Below are positions 7,800 to 18,300 of a stretch of 43,246 nucleotides of DNA, one piece after another. A model generated the notes under the pieces. The model was not told the origin of the DNA, did not search any database, and saw only the letters and a list, made by a program, of their open reading frames with translations. The stretch lies in NCBI GenBank assembly GCA_029245865.1, contig JAQWOM010000045.1, positions 1 through 43,246 of the forward strand. The letters run 5' to 3'. The position numbers and the translations under genes were made by a program. How positions within the stretch are numbered: the first letter of the stretch is position 1; each line of letters begins with the position of its first letter. The stretch is from Planctomycetota bacterium (GTDB taxonomy: Bacteria; Planctomycetota; B15-G4).

Positions 7800-9686
7800 A
7801 TGGATATCGATGCGCGCCAAGGGAACAACGCCCGGTGGGCATTGTCGACGCTGCTTGTGTTGGCGGTCTTGGCCGGTGCGTTTCGCATACACAACCTCGA
7901 TCTGGGGCTGCATGCGCGGACCGGTGAGTGGATCGTTGAGCACGGTGAGGTGCCGCTCGTCAATGTCATGTCGGACTTGCACGCGGACTATCCGTCAGTG
8001 CACGACAAGTGGGGCTTTCAAGTTTTGACCCACGCCCTTTGGGATGGGGTGGGGCCGAGTGCTGTCGTGCTGGTGCGCATCTCGCTGATCGTTGGCTTGT
8101 TCTTGTTGCTCTGGCTCACGGCACGCAGGCTTGGTGCATCGCCAGGCTCGGCCATGCTCTTTCTTGTGCTGGGGATGGTGGCCATGCGGTCACGCTTCCT
8201 CTTTCGGCCAGGGCTCGTGAGCCTGTTGCTCCTGGCTCTTGTGGTTTACGTCATCTTGGCGGCTCGGCCCGATGGGCGCCGCGCTTGGTGGCTCGTTTTA
8301 CTGCAACTTCTCTGGGCCAACCTTCACGGTTACTTCTTGCTCGGTTATCTGGCCGTTGGAGCCGTCGCCTTGGGGCACTTGCTGCGCGGTGCAGCCGGCC
8401 GCCAGACAGGAATACGTTTCGCATGGCTCGCCGTTGCCATGTTGGCCGTGTCCTTCGTCAACCCCGCTGGTGTCGACGGCTTCTGGCATCCGGTCGCCAT
8501 CCTCGTGGACTTGAATGCACACCTCGAATTTTATCGAACCAGCATCGATGAGTTCATGCCGACCTTTGCCGCCGACCCGAGGCAGCCTTATGACCGGCTG
8601 GCCTTCTTCATCCTGGGCGGCTTCAGCATTGCTGTCCTGCTCTGGGAGTGGTGGGCGAGTCGCGCCAGGAAGGTCCAGGGCTCTGCGGAGTCTGCAACTC
8701 CGCACCAGTTGGACGATGTTCTCTTGCCTGCAATCACTCTCGTTGGCTTGTTTGCTTGCATGAGCCCCACACTGCGGCGAAGCATGGCTCCGTTTGTGGT
8801 GGTGGCAGCTCCCCTGGCTTCGGCAGCGTTCACGGCTCGCCTCGGGCCACGAATCCCAGGGCTGATTGCTCCCATGGCGCTCGCCATGCTTGTTGGATAT
8901 GGAGAAATCACGGATCACACGTCGGTTCACGACGGGCTGAGCCGAAGATGGGGAGGCGGAGTTTCTCGCCTGGTGTACGCAGACCGCGGCATCGATTTCA
9001 TCGAAACGGAACTGCCCGAGCACCGTGTCTTTACGGCCTTCCGATACGGGAGCACCTTCACGGGGCGTTTATGGCCTGCTCAAGTTGCCTCCACGAACGG
9101 CAACACGCATGGCTATCCCACCGAGTACTTCATGGAGGTCATGGAGGCTGTCTCGATGACAGATCCCATCGCCTTCGACCGGCTTTCAGAACGTTACGCG
9201 TTGAACGCAGCACTGCTTCCGATGGACTGCATGCTGGCAGCCCGCCTGGTGCGACGAGAAGACTGGAAGCTGGTCCAGTTAGGTGTCGAGGAGGCGGTCT
9301 TCGTGCAGGCAGACAGCGTGGACGCTGACTGGCTTGCAACTCACAAGATCGAGTGGCGGCTGCGATCCGGTCAAGAACTGGCATCCGGCGATTTGCCCGA
9401 AACGCCACCGCCGGACTCGTTGCTTGGCCTGACCAGATCTTCGCGACCGACGACAGAGATTGCCGCGGCCATGATGCTGCGGCGGGCCGGCCTCGTCGCT
9501 GCCGCGCAGTCTGTGGCGAGACAGGCGGCCGAGCACGAGTCGAACGATGCAGAGGCAGCAACGCTGCTCGCTCTACTCGAGTTCGATCAGGATCCGCCGG
9601 CTGCGAGGCACGCGTTGCAGAGACAACTCGACCGTGGCGGAGTCAATCGCTTTGAAGCTGAAGCGCGAGCCGCGATCGAAGAGTGA
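7800..9686 (+). CDS. Polytopic membrane protein, GT-C-like, with a C-terminal helical (TPR-like) tail
   Basis: The 628-residue protein starts with a hydrophobic helix (about 14-30) followed by a luminal-type segment, DLGLHARTGEW...HGEVPLVNV, typical of a widespread family of uncharacterised polytopic proteins related to GT-C (family 39/83-like) glycosyltransferases. Multiple membrane helices cover about 60-390, including the motif LLWANLHGYF. The soluble part (about 400-500) has GRLWPAQVAS and FDRLSERYALNAALL, matching the conserved tail of that family. The last ~80 residues are alpha-helical with TPR-like spacing. A glycan or lipid-linked sugar role is a family-level inference. It converges on the O-antigen-ligase-like gene with a 24 bp gap. 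Confidence 0.75.
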   Translation: MDIDARQGNNARWALSTLLVLAVLAGAFRIHNLDLGLHARTGEWIVEHGEVPLVNVMSDLHADYPSVHDKWGFQVLTHALWDGVGPSAVVLVRISLIVGLFLLLWLTARRLGASPGSAMLFLVLGMVAMRSRFLFRPGLVSLLLLALVVYVILAARPDGRRAWWLVLLQLLWANLHGYFLLGYLAVGAVALGHLLRGAAGRQTGIRFAWLAVAMLAVSFVNPAGVDGFWHPVAILVDLNAHLEFYRTSIDEFMPTFAADPRQPYDRLAFFILGGFSIAVLLWEWWASRARKVQGSAESATPHQLDDVLLPAITLVGLFACMSPTLRRSMAPFVVVAAPLASAAFTARLGPRIPGLIAPMALAMLVGYGEITDHTSVHDGLSRRWGGGVSRLVYADRGIDFIETELPEHRVFTAFRYGSTFTGRLWPAQVASTNGNTHGYPTEYFMEVMEAVSMTDPIAFDRLSERYALNAALLPMDCMLAARLVRREDWKLVQLGVEEAVFVQADSVDADWLATHKIEWRLRSGQELASGDLPETPPPDSLLGLTRSSRPTTEIAAAMMLRRAGLVAAAQSVARQAAEHESNDAEAATLLALLEFDQDPPAARHALQRQLDRGGVNRFEAEARAAIEE

Positions 9687-9710
9687 ACTGATCGGTCGGT
9701 CCGAGACGAT

Positions 9711-12182
9711 TCAGCGAGAGGCGTATTCCAGGGCATCCGACCAGCCAAGCGCCTCTTCCGGGTTCAGCAGTCGTTCTGCCACGCGTTGTCGTGCGCGCAA
9801 GATGCGGCGAAGGGTCGCCGCCTCGAAGAGGACGTCTGGGAGATGGGATTCGAGTTGCGTTGACAGCTCCGCAAAGGTCTCTGGATCGAGGTCAGAGGCT
9901 TCAGACATGGCCACCAGGCCATTCACGCGCACCGCAAAGTAAAGACTCATGTCGACCTGCGAGAATTCTTCGAGCGCAAGGTCATAGTCTCCTCGCTGCA
10001 GTGCAGACGACCCGAGCTGAGAGTGTCGGTAGACGTGATTGTTCGGGAGAATGCGCCGACTGATTTCATCTGCCCGTTGATAGTCACCGAGAGCTGCATA
10101 AATTTCGATCTCGCGCATTTGCATGCGTGTGTGGGTCGCCGGATCCGATTCGCCACGGTCAACGCGCTCCCGGGCGATTGCCAGAAGAACTCGAGACAAA
10201 GGGATCCGGACTCCTTCTGAGCCGGCCCAGCCGAGAGTCAACCGTTCGGTTTGTGGCTCCCAGGGAACTCGTTGAATCGCGGAAGGGTTCAGGGTGAGTG
10301 CCGCGACCAATGCAGAGAGCGCTTGTTCCGAATCGCCATGGCCTCCGTAAATGATGGCAAGGTCGACAAGCACATCTGAGGAAGAGGGCCCCAGCGCATC
10401 ACGCTGCACGGATCCTTCAAGCAACTGGAGGACTTCCGGGTCACGGGGCTGCTGGCGTGCGAGTTGGACGGCTAACTCGTGCATGATGCGCGCCGATTCG
10501 GGATGCAACCGAAGCGCTTCTCTCAAGAAGTCGACTTGCTGAGTCGAATCCTCAGATCGTTCGGCGACCCGGGCCTGAATAAGAGCGACGTCTGGATCGA
10601 ATGGGCGCAGCCGCCCCGCCGTGGCCAACTTCTGCTGGAGCCTTGTCGCCAGATCGAAAGGCAGGGAGGCGGCTGTGGGATGGGGCGCTTCCCCATGTCG
10701 CAGCCTGACCGATTTCGTGACCGACTCGGTGTGCAATCGGCCAGCCCATCCAGACCCGCCGGCAAGAATGAGCGCAAGTCCGAGGAGGATGGGTCCTGCA
10801 GCCAGTGAGGTGGCCTTCGCGTTTGTTTCCTCACCTGTCTGATCCGCAGCGTGCTTGAGTCCAAGGAGCAGGAACACAAGCGACGGGTACAAAGTGCTCG
10901 TCGCCCCGCCCATGTCCACCGAATGACTCGCCCACGTCACGAGGAGCGCGGCCGAAGCGGCATCGGACAGCAAGCCCGGGTTGCGCGTTCGGCGCAGGCT
11001 CAAAGCAAGAAGAGCTGCGAGGCCCAGGAGCCCTGGCCAACCGAGCGCGCTGCCAACGGCGAGCACGATGTTGTGTGGATGGTCGTCTTTTGGCAGCCCG
11101 TCGTAGCGAGACGGTTGCGCAAATTCGGATTGCTTGTAGGTCGATTCCGGGCCGAATCCGTACCAGGGCGCTTGGTGAAACGTTTCGCGTCCTATTTGCC
11201 ACATGGCCGAACGAAAGCTGACCGCCTTCTGCATCCTGTCGGTTGACGCATGTTCGATGCTTCCGCGACCGAGGCCCGTCGTGGGCAACAGGAGTGCGAT
11301 GACGACGCCGACACAGATGATGGGGTGAAGCAGCCGTGCAGGCCGAAGAGGAAGACGGCGTCCGACCAAGATTCCCAGGCCAAGGAGGGCTCCCAGGCTC
11401 CCTGTGCGGGACTGCACGGCGGCGAGCGTGACGGCCAGAATCAAGGCGGCCGCTCGAAACCAACCACGGCGTGTCGAGGCAAAGTCCCACGCCAGGCCGC
11501 AGGCGATCAGCAAGGCTGTCAGCAACTGGGGGACTGCCAGATTCGGGTGCATGCCCATGGGGCGTAAGCGCGTGCTCAGTAACGAACTGATGGGTAGATG
11601 GATGCCTTGAGCCAGGGTCGCGTAACTACTCAGCGCAGCGAGTGAAAGGAGAGCCGTTCCTGCAACGAAGACGATGGCGGGCTTACGAATGTGCTGGCCC
11701 GGGAAGAGAGACGGCAGCAGAACGGCGAGAGAGGCGGGTGGAAGAAGCGCGGTCAGCCAGGAGACAGCACCCTGAGGGTAGGGCGTTGCCAGGATGGACG
11801 GCAGAGAGCAGACGAGCAGGGCGAGCACGGCTGCAGCAAGCAGCCGAGGGCGCAAGAGGGGAGCTGCTACGAAGAGCGTTGCACCTGTGAGCGCAAGCGA
11901 AAGCTCGGGAGCTGCATGAATCGCCTGGCCGCTGAACAGGCAGACAAGCAAGACCAAGAGGGTCAGTCGGCGAGCGCATACCAGGCGCTCCTTGGCTCCC
12001 CCGACGAGGAGAAGCGCCAGAAGCCCCAGGGTTGCCCAGAGTATTGCCAACTCCGGTGGCCGGCCAAAGGTCGAGAGACCTGGCTGGCTGATCGATCGCG
12101 CCGTCGCGTCGAAGAAGAATGCGCCCGTGATGGCGAGCGCGATGAGGCGAGAGATCGGGTCAAGTCCCGAGCGGCTGTTCAC
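9711..12182 (-). CDS. O-antigen ligase/Wzy-like polytopic membrane protein with a TPR C-terminus
   Basis: The 823-residue protein has about a dozen hydrophobic segments in residues 1-470. The signature region of the O-antigen ligase/polymerase (Wzy_C) family lies after the central periplasmic loop: APWYGFGPES, then DDHPHNIVLAVGSALGWPGL. Members transfer or polymerise lipid-linked glycan on the periplasmic face of the inner membrane. Residues ~500-823 are a soluble repeat region with TPR spacing (for example DVALIQARVAERSED and YDLALEEFSQVD). Its ATG overlaps the stop of the upstream trypsin-like lipoprotein gene (ATGA at 12179-12182), so the two are probably translationally coupled. Which glycan is handled cannot be read from sequence. 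Confidence 0.82.
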   Translation of the reverse strand: MNSRSGLDPISRLIALAITGAFFFDATARSISQPGLSTFGRPPELAILWATLGLLALLLVGGAKERLVCARRLTLLVLLVCLFSGQAIHAAPELSLALTGATLFVAAPLLRPRLLAAAVLALLVCSLPSILATPYPQGAVSWLTALLPPASLAVLLPSLFPGQHIRKPAIVFVAGTALLSLAALSSYATLAQGIHLPISSLLSTRLRPMGMHPNLAVPQLLTALLIACGLAWDFASTRRGWFRAAALILAVTLAAVQSRTGSLGALLGLGILVGRRLPLRPARLLHPIICVGVVIALLLPTTGLGRGSIEHASTDRMQKAVSFRSAMWQIGRETFHQAPWYGFGPESTYKQSEFAQPSRYDGLPKDDHPHNIVLAVGSALGWPGLLGLAALLALSLRRTRNPGLLSDAASAALLVTWASHSVDMGGATSTLYPSLVFLLLGLKHAADQTGEETNAKATSLAAGPILLGLALILAGGSGWAGRLHTESVTKSVRLRHGEAPHPTAASLPFDLATRLQQKLATAGRLRPFDPDVALIQARVAERSEDSTQQVDFLREALRLHPESARIMHELAVQLARQQPRDPEVLQLLEGSVQRDALGPSSSDVLVDLAIIYGGHGDSEQALSALVAALTLNPSAIQRVPWEPQTERLTLGWAGSEGVRIPLSRVLLAIARERVDRGESDPATHTRMQMREIEIYAALGDYQRADEISRRILPNNHVYRHSQLGSSALQRGDYDLALEEFSQVDMSLYFAVRVNGLVAMSEASDLDPETFAELSTQLESHLPDVLFEAATLRRILRARQRVAERLLNPEEALGWSDALEYASR

Positions 12183-12970
12183 GGACCGTCCGGGTTGTTC
12201 TGATCGTCCAGGCCATCTGCTTCCAGGATAATGATGTCGCTCGCCTGGAGAGGAACTCCGTATTCAAAGTCGGGACGCAGGGGCTTGATGTCGCGTTGGA
12301 AGTAGTCGATTTGGTCGGGCAGCACACGAACCATTTCGAGTAGTCCGATGTAGCCGAGCCCCGCTTCGCTTGCGGGCGCTCCACTCAAGCTCGCAGTAAT
12401 GCCTCCGAGCATGCCGACGATTTGCCATTGCTTCTTGCGGTGCACGTAGAGACCACTGCCTGCCTGATCTCTTGAGAAGGTGGCCGGGTCTTCGACTCCC
12501 TGGACGGTGATGTAGTCCCCGTAAATGCCCTCATGCCAGAGTGTGACGGGGTCCATGTAGGGTTTGTCTTGCTCGTCACGGCGTGCGAGGTAGATCGTTT
12601 CGTAGGGGAGCGGAGGAGAGGTGGCTGTCCGCCCCTGAAGGAGGCGAGCGGTCAGTGGGCGAATCACGGCCAGGTCTTCGTTGAGGTGGTCGAGTTTGCC
12701 GAGGTCGACCACGCCTGAGTTGCCGATTGGAAACTGAATGTTGAAAAGGTCTCCCACTTCGAAGTGGGAGGGGCTGAGAACAACCACGCCTTCTTCGGTC
12801 GAGAGTCCGAGAAAAGGTTCCTCGTTGTTGCCGACAGCCCAGAGCCTGGTCATATGCGAGGGAATGGGCGCCGAGCAGCCGACCAGCACCAGTGCAAGAA
12901 GCGTGGTGCATCCGCAAGACTTCAGGAAACTGGTCAAGGGTCTGGAAGGGTTGGACACCGGAGCGTGCAT
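12179..12970 (-). CDS. Trypsin-like (S1-fold) lipoprotein, divergent
   Basis: The 263-residue protein has an N-terminal hydrophobic stretch and a lipobox (VLVGC, C32), so it should be lipid-anchored. The remainder resembles a compact, divergent chymotrypsin-fold protease: VVVLSPSHF (H69) corresponds to the TAAHC motif, NEDLAVIRP (D99) to the catalytic-Asp strand, and DQAGSGLYV (S172) followed by WQIVGMLGG to the GDSGGP/VG region. The order and spacing fit a catalytic triad, but the motifs are far from consensus, so activity is uncertain. It is the first gene of an overlapping pair with the O-antigen-ligase-like gene. It may process or recruit envelope components, which is inference; it could also be an inactive binding module. 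Confidence 0.6.
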   Translation of the reverse strand: MHAPVSNPSRPLTSFLKSCGCTTLLALVLVGCSAPIPSHMTRLWAVGNNEEPFLGLSTEEGVVVLSPSHFEVGDLFNIQFPIGNSGVVDLGKLDHLNEDLAVIRPLTARLLQGRTATSPPLPYETIYLARRDEQDKPYMDPVTLWHEGIYGDYITVQGVEDPATFSRDQAGSGLYVHRKKQWQIVGMLGGITASLSGAPASEAGLGYIGLLEMVRVLPDQIDYFQRDIKPLRPDFEYGVPLQASDIIILEADGLDDQNNPDGP

Positions 12971-13078
12971 GGCGTCGAAGGTATCCGGCTGCGGGGCTGC
13001 CTACAAGCAATCAAGCACCCACGCTCGCAGCTCCGTGGTGGGTTCGCAGGGGATCCCGCTTGTTGTCAGGGTCGGTGG

Positions 13079-15007
13079 CTAGTCTTCGACGGCCGCGAGG
13101 GCTTCCTCGAAGTCTGGGACAGTGGACACCAGAACCCATTCTTTGTCCCACGGATCTTCGGGCTCCCTGAGGTCGCCGGTGCCCGGGTCCACGTATCGGA
13201 AGGTTTGAAAGATCCAGTCACCAGATTGGATCACGCTGGCCGCGATGAGTTCCTGGACATCCACGGTGGACAGCTCAGAGATCTGCTCCGGGACTTCCTC
13301 GCCTTCGGTGTAGGCGGGCTGGACGATCCAGACGCGTTCGTCCAATTCGGCACGGAGTGCCGCCTCTTCCTCGGCCAATCGCTTGGATTCGCGAGCCGGT
13401 TCAATCAAGGCCATCAGCAGGTCGATGGAGGCCTTGACCATGAAATCGCGGGGGGCAAGAGCCTGGGCCGTCTCAACCATGGCGAGTGCTTGGTCGAGGT
13501 TCTGGACCGGGCTGTTTTCGAGAAGGATACGCCCACTCTCGACATAGTTGGCCGCTTCGATGGGGTCGAGCTCGATGGCCTTCTGAATCATGTCCCAGGC
13601 AAGCGGGATATCAGGCTCGCGGACCTGCAGGAATGAGAGGCCACCCTCGCGAAGCATGGCGGCGTATTCCCGGTAGCACTCGGCAATCTGGATATCCAGT
13701 GCGACTGCCTTTGCGTAGTAGTCGAGGGCCGCGGCAACAGACTCTGGACTGACTTCGCCGGAGCGCGAGGCGAGTCGAGCGGCATGGTAGTAGGCCGGCC
13801 CGGTCAGGTCATCGTAGGCCTGGGTTTGAAACTCGAGCCATTCGGCCTCCAGTTCATCGACAGACTTGCCGAGTTGCTTTTCGAGCGATTCGATCACGCT
13901 GTAGATGTCGGGCTCGGTCACGACGATGGAGTATTCTTTGCCCGCAATATTCGTCGCACCCGAGTTGTTTTTGACTTCGACATCTCGATTCTTTGGGAGC
14001 TTGGCAAAGAACTTCTGAAACGTGTTGGCGTATTCCTCTGTTTGCATGAGGAAGTGGACGAACGACCAGCCGTACGCGTAATGGCGAGCTGTGTATTGGC
14101 TCCCCTCGGCAGTCAGCACTTCCATCAAAGGTATTTGGTTGCCTTTCTCGGCATCTGTGCGCATAGCTGCCATGCGGCCGTACTGCAATCCGCCAACGAG
14201 GAACTCGCCGTTTTCGTCGACCTTGGCGCTGCCGTAGTACTCGGCCATGCCTTCGTTCATCCACATCGGATACCTGTATTTCGGATCGATCAGATGGGTG
14301 AGGAGGTGATTGCCCTCGTGGTAGAGCACCGCGATGGTGTATTCGGGATTCGAGTCGCTGTGATACAGGTGCAACTCGCCGAGGACCCAGTTGAAGAAGC
14401 CTTGGACGCCTCGGCTTTGCTGGGTGATGGAAAGGAAATCTTCGTAGTTGCGGTAGAGGAAGAACTTCCGCTTCTCTTTGCGGAGGCTCGGTGCGAGCTT
14501 GATGGACCAATGCGCGAGAAAGTTTTTGTAGTACCCCTCAAGCCTGTCGACGTAGTCATCGAGAATTTCTTGAGGGCAGTTCGACATGATTTCGAAGTGC
14601 GTCGTCTCGAGTTCTTTGGCGTTGCTCCACTTCTGTTCGCGACGCAGCTTGTCGATGATCTCTTTGTCTGCGTTCTTGCGCTTCTTGAGCTCTGACTCGC
14701 GACGGGTTCGGCTCATCCAACGACCTTCGAAGAGAACCCAGCCTTTCTTCAGGTACTGCTCTTCCTTTTGGTTCTGCGGAACGTAGTCGTCGAGGTCTTC
14801 GACATACGTTTTGCTGACGAGGTCCTCGTGAATAGGGATGTCGACCCCGGCAAGGCGAATGCGGACGAATCCTGCATCTTCCGATTCGAGCAATTTGCCT
14901 TCGATGATGCGGCCGTCCTTGAGAAGGACCTTGTCGAAAGCAGCCGCCGGTGGGCACAGCAGGGCGCCCAGGGTGAGCAAAGCCAGAGTGCGTGGGATCT
15001 GATTCAT
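13079..15007 (-). CDS. Exported peptidase-MA/DUF1570-like HExxH protein with TPR-like tail
   Basis: The start is placed at ATG 15007, where a signal peptide begins (MNQIPRTLALLTLGALL..., cleavage near PAAA). An upstream in-frame ATG at 15031 is possible, and the still longer open frame reaches into repeat DNA and is unlikely. The 642-residue product has an N-terminal SHD1-like beta motif (LKDGRIIEGKLLES), a charged linker, then a zinc-peptidase-like domain with HEGNH (H230, E231, H234) and E252 in MNEGMAEYYG. H234 to E252 is the spacing of gluzincins and of the planctomycete-rich DUF1570 family. The C-terminal third contains TPR-like helices (AIELDPIEAANYVESGR). Zinc binding is inferred; substrate unknown. 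Confidence 0.82.
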   Translation of the reverse strand: MNQIPRTLALLTLGALLCPPAAAFDKVLLKDGRIIEGKLLESEDAGFVRIRLAGVDIPIHEDLVSKTYVEDLDDYVPQNQKEEQYLKKGWVLFEGRWMSRTRRESELKKRKNADKEIIDKLRREQKWSNAKELETTHFEIMSNCPQEILDDYVDRLEGYYKNFLAHWSIKLAPSLRKEKRKFFLYRNYEDFLSITQQSRGVQGFFNWVLGELHLYHSDSNPEYTIAVLYHEGNHLLTHLIDPKYRYPMWMNEGMAEYYGSAKVDENGEFLVGGLQYGRMAAMRTDAEKGNQIPLMEVLTAEGSQYTARHYAYGWSFVHFLMQTEEYANTFQKFFAKLPKNRDVEVKNNSGATNIAGKEYSIVVTEPDIYSVIESLEKQLGKSVDELEAEWLEFQTQAYDDLTGPAYYHAARLASRSGEVSPESVAAALDYYAKAVALDIQIAECYREYAAMLREGGLSFLQVREPDIPLAWDMIQKAIELDPIEAANYVESGRILLENSPVQNLDQALAMVETAQALAPRDFMVKASIDLLMALIEPARESKRLAEEEAALRAELDERVWIVQPAYTEGEEVPEQISELSTVDVQELIAASVIQSGDWIFQTFRYVDPGTGDLREPEDPWDKEWVLVSTVPDFEEALAAVED

Positions 15008-15271
15008 GGTCAGCTCACTTCGAATCGACATGACATCTATCTGAGGGTTTGAAATGCCTGGGCATGGTACCGCACACGGGGAGTGTGGTCGCGCCGCCTG
15101 AGTCGATTCGGAGCCCGGCGTTGAGTGCGGTGAATTAAGCCCTGGAGAGGCGAATTCTTCCAAAATCACGGATTCATAATTCGTCTCCAAATGGAACTCA
15201 CGGTGGAAGCCAATCTCCGTATGATTCGCGTGGGGCTGAGCGAGTGTGTCGCGATGCACCCCAGCCCCAGC

Positions 15272-15301
15272 CCAAGTCCAAGTCCAAGTCCAAGTCCAAG
15301 C
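15272..15301 (+). repeat. Hexanucleotide tandem repeat CCAAGT (5 copies)
   Basis: Four exact CCAAGT units are followed by CCAAGC, preceded by a degenerate CCCCAG-type run (15259-15271). The array lies 63-92 bp upstream of the GTG start of the nine-repeat protein, within its probable leader or promoter. Copy-number change here would alter spacing, not a reading frame. Confidence 0.85.
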
Positions 15302-15348
15302 AAGGTTGAGCCACTTGCAGAGACACGGCGAAGGCTCGCGCATCGGTC

Positions 15349-15355
15349 AAGGAGG
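15349..15355 (+). promoter_or_regulatory. Shine-Dalgarno deciding the GTG start at 15364
   Basis: AAGGAGG lies 8 nt before GTG 15364. It is one of the strongest ribosome binding sites in the window and fixes this non-ATG start. Confidence 0.85.
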
Positions 15356-15363
15356 GTCGTACT

Positions 15364-18300
15364 GTGAGTTCATGGTTGAAGTGGGGTCTGGCCCTGGGGG
15401 CTGTTGTGGTTGTCCTGGGGGGGGCCTTGTGGCTGGTCGACGCCGGGTCTGGTTCTGATACTGCTTCGCAGGCCGCTCGGGTCATGAGCGGGAGCGAAGA
15501 GTCCGCAGGCGCCGAGATGGCTTTGCCGAAGGGGGCCGCCGTGGAGGCGACTTCTTTGGTTCCGAGCAGCCCCGAATCCCTGACAGCTGCTGTGGCGGAT
15601 CCGGATGTTGTCGACTCTGAGAGTGGCGCTCAGTTGGTCGATTCTACCGAGTGCACCCTGACTGGCACGGTCGTCGATTCCAGTGGAAGAGCGATCGAAG
15701 GCGCTCGAATCGTCTTTCATTCCGGTGACAGGCCGAGCTTCTTCTCCTCGCGGGAGGAATCCGAAGGCGGGTTGGCGATGAACCCAGAGGTTCGCACAGA
15801 TTCCCGGGGCATGTTTGAGCTGACCGTGGCGATCACCGGTGAAGGCGACGGTCGTGACGAGGATTTGCCAGATTTCCTTCGCGGCAATGCGCAACTCGCA
15901 GCAGTTCATGGAGCCTTTGCGACGTTGGTCAAGCAGTTGCCCGAACTCGAAGAGGGTTCCATCGACCTGGGGCTTCTCACCATGCAGCCCGGGGCGCAGG
16001 TGTCAGGGCGAGTGGTTGACGAATCTGGTCGCGCGATTTCCGGCGCTGCGGTGGCCGGAGAGCATCGTGATGACGAGGGCGGCCGCGGTGGACAGCGGAT
16101 GTTTCGTTTTCTTTCCGGGCGTGTGACTGAGGAATACAGCCAGTCGGTGACAGGGTCGGACGGGCGCTTTCTTATCACGGGGCTGCCGGCGGGACGAACC
16201 GAGCTGAGCGCAGAAGCCGATGGTTTTCAGATGGGGTTTCAGGAAGACCTGAATCTCGAACCCACAGGCAATCTGGATGTTGGAGATCTTGTTCTCCTCC
16301 CCGGCGAAATGATTGCGGGCTTTGTTGTCGATCCAGAGGGCAACCCGGTCGTGGAGGCTTCCGTCAATGTCAGCAGCATGGCGCGCATCGTTGTCCGCAG
16401 AATGGAAGACATGCCGCGGCAGCAGATCGGCCGCGAGATGCGGATGCGGGTCGAGACGGATGCAGACGGTTACTTTGAAATGGTTGGCTTAGGTGCCGGT
16501 CAATACACGGTGCATGTGAATGCCCCAGGTTTCGCCCGAGCCTCGACGGAAAATGTGTCCACAGGGACGCGGGATCTGTCGGTGAGGCTCGAGCCACTGG
16601 GCGAAATCATCGTGGCCTTGCGATGCGCCTCCGACGGCACTCCGATTCAGGGGGCGGAGTTGGTGGCGTCGGCTCAAAGCCGAAACAGGAGGTGGGGAGG
16701 CACCAACCAGGACAGTCTCGAGGTGATCGAATCGGAAGAAGTTCCCGGTGAGTACTCGGTCTTTGGAGCTGGCCCGTCCGGTACGCAACTTGTGATTGCT
16801 GCACCTGGGTACGCGACGTTGGAGGTCGAGGGGGTTGCCGTCACGAATGGCGGTCAAGAGCGCATGCAAGTGCGCCTTGTTCCCGAATCCATCATCGCGG
16901 GGATGGTGCGAGATGCCGCGGGGAAGGGGATTGCTGACGCACGGGTGCGTATCGAGGAATTTGTGCCGCCCGAGCAGGGCGGCATGTCGGGCAACATGGA
17001 GATCCGCCGCAATTTCTCCAGGAACTTTGGTGGTGGTGGCGATTCGGAAGACCTGATGGAAGAGTCCAGGCGTACCGTCACCGACGATCTGGGGCAGTTC
17101 GAAATTCGTGGCGTTCCAGCGGGAGAGTGGGAGATCACGGCGCGTGCCGATGATTTTGTGGAGTCGGAGCCGCAGATTCTTGCCGTTGAAGAGGGGCAGT
17201 CGCAGCGAGATGTGACTCTCTTGCTGGCTGTCGGCGGAGCCATTCTGGGCCATGTGACTCTGGAAGATGGCACGCCCCTCGCCAACGTCAGTGTGGTCGT
17301 GCGTCCACAACGTGCGTCTGGCACGCAGGGCCTAGAGGATGAGATCGCCAGCCAGGTGGCGGCGATGTTCGGTGGGGGAGGCTCGGGTGGGACCAATCGT
17401 GTGAGGACCGAAGTGGATGGGAGCTACGAGGTGCGCTCACTGAGTCCCGGTCTCTACGAGGTTGAACTCGCCACTCAGCGGGGGATGAGCTTTGGCCGTG
17501 CGATGGCCTTCATCAGCGAGAATCCTTCCGACAGTAATGACGAGGGCGATGCTCAGCTTGCCACGGTGGTGGCGGGCGAAGAGGTTGTCGTCAACATTGT
17601 GCAATCTCCCATGGCGGCCCTGGAGGGGCGTGTTGTAGCCGCGGGGGAACCGGTTGAAGCCGTTCAGGTTTCCTTGAACACGAAAGACTCCTTTATGCCT
17701 TTCGGGGGGCAGCGAGCCGAGACAGACCGTTACGGGCGCTACCTGTTCGAGAACGTTGAGGCCGGCGAGTACGAGGTGTCCGCCGTTGTGCCCGGCGCTG
17801 CCATGGAAGAAACGATTTCGGTGACTCTCGAGGAGGGGCAGACGGCCAAGGCCGACCTGGTGTTTGGCGGCGCCACATTGGCTGGGCGTGTCGTGGACGC
17901 TGAGTCCGGGGTCGGTGCACGGGATGTGACGATCGTTCTGAGTCCGGTTCAAGAGCCGGGCCTTCTGGGACAAATGCAATCTCAGTTCAGCTTTGAGATC
18001 GTCACCGAGGTCCGTGGAGGTGGCGGCAGCGGCATGTCCATGGATGTCGGAGGTGGTGCACAGTCCAAGGTCAAGACAGATGACAACGGTGAATTCTTGG
18101 TGCGCTTTCTGAAGCCTGGGGAGTATTCCCTCGATACACTCGGGGGTGCCTACGTGAATGGCGAATATGGCCCGATCTCGGTTGAAGAGGGGCGGAGTGT
18201 GGACGACGTGGTGATCGAAGTGCAGCGCGGTGCCACTCTCATGGGCGTTGTGACTTCGGGGGAGTCGGGGCAGCCACTCGATGGTGCTCCCGTGTCACTC

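Larger units (their letters stand above)
15008..15363. other. Divergent intergenic region with AT-rich stretch and hexamer repeat
   Basis: These 356 bp lie between two divergent genes for exported proteins. Around 15130-15195 is AT-richer than its surroundings and contains CATAAT (15175-15180) as a possible -10; no well-spaced -35 is seen. A hexamer tandem repeat follows at 15272-15301. No coding gene is supported. Confidence 0.5.

Noticed and set aside
13784..14695. A 303-codon plus-strand open frame opposite the HExxH/TPR gene
   Set aside because: The minus-strand gene has a signal peptide, zinc motif and repeats. The opposite frame shows only composition-driven sequence.
16489..17310. A 273-codon minus-strand open frame opposite the nine-repeat protein
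   Set aside because: The plus strand encodes regular beta-sandwich repeats. The opposite frame has no start signal or domain.
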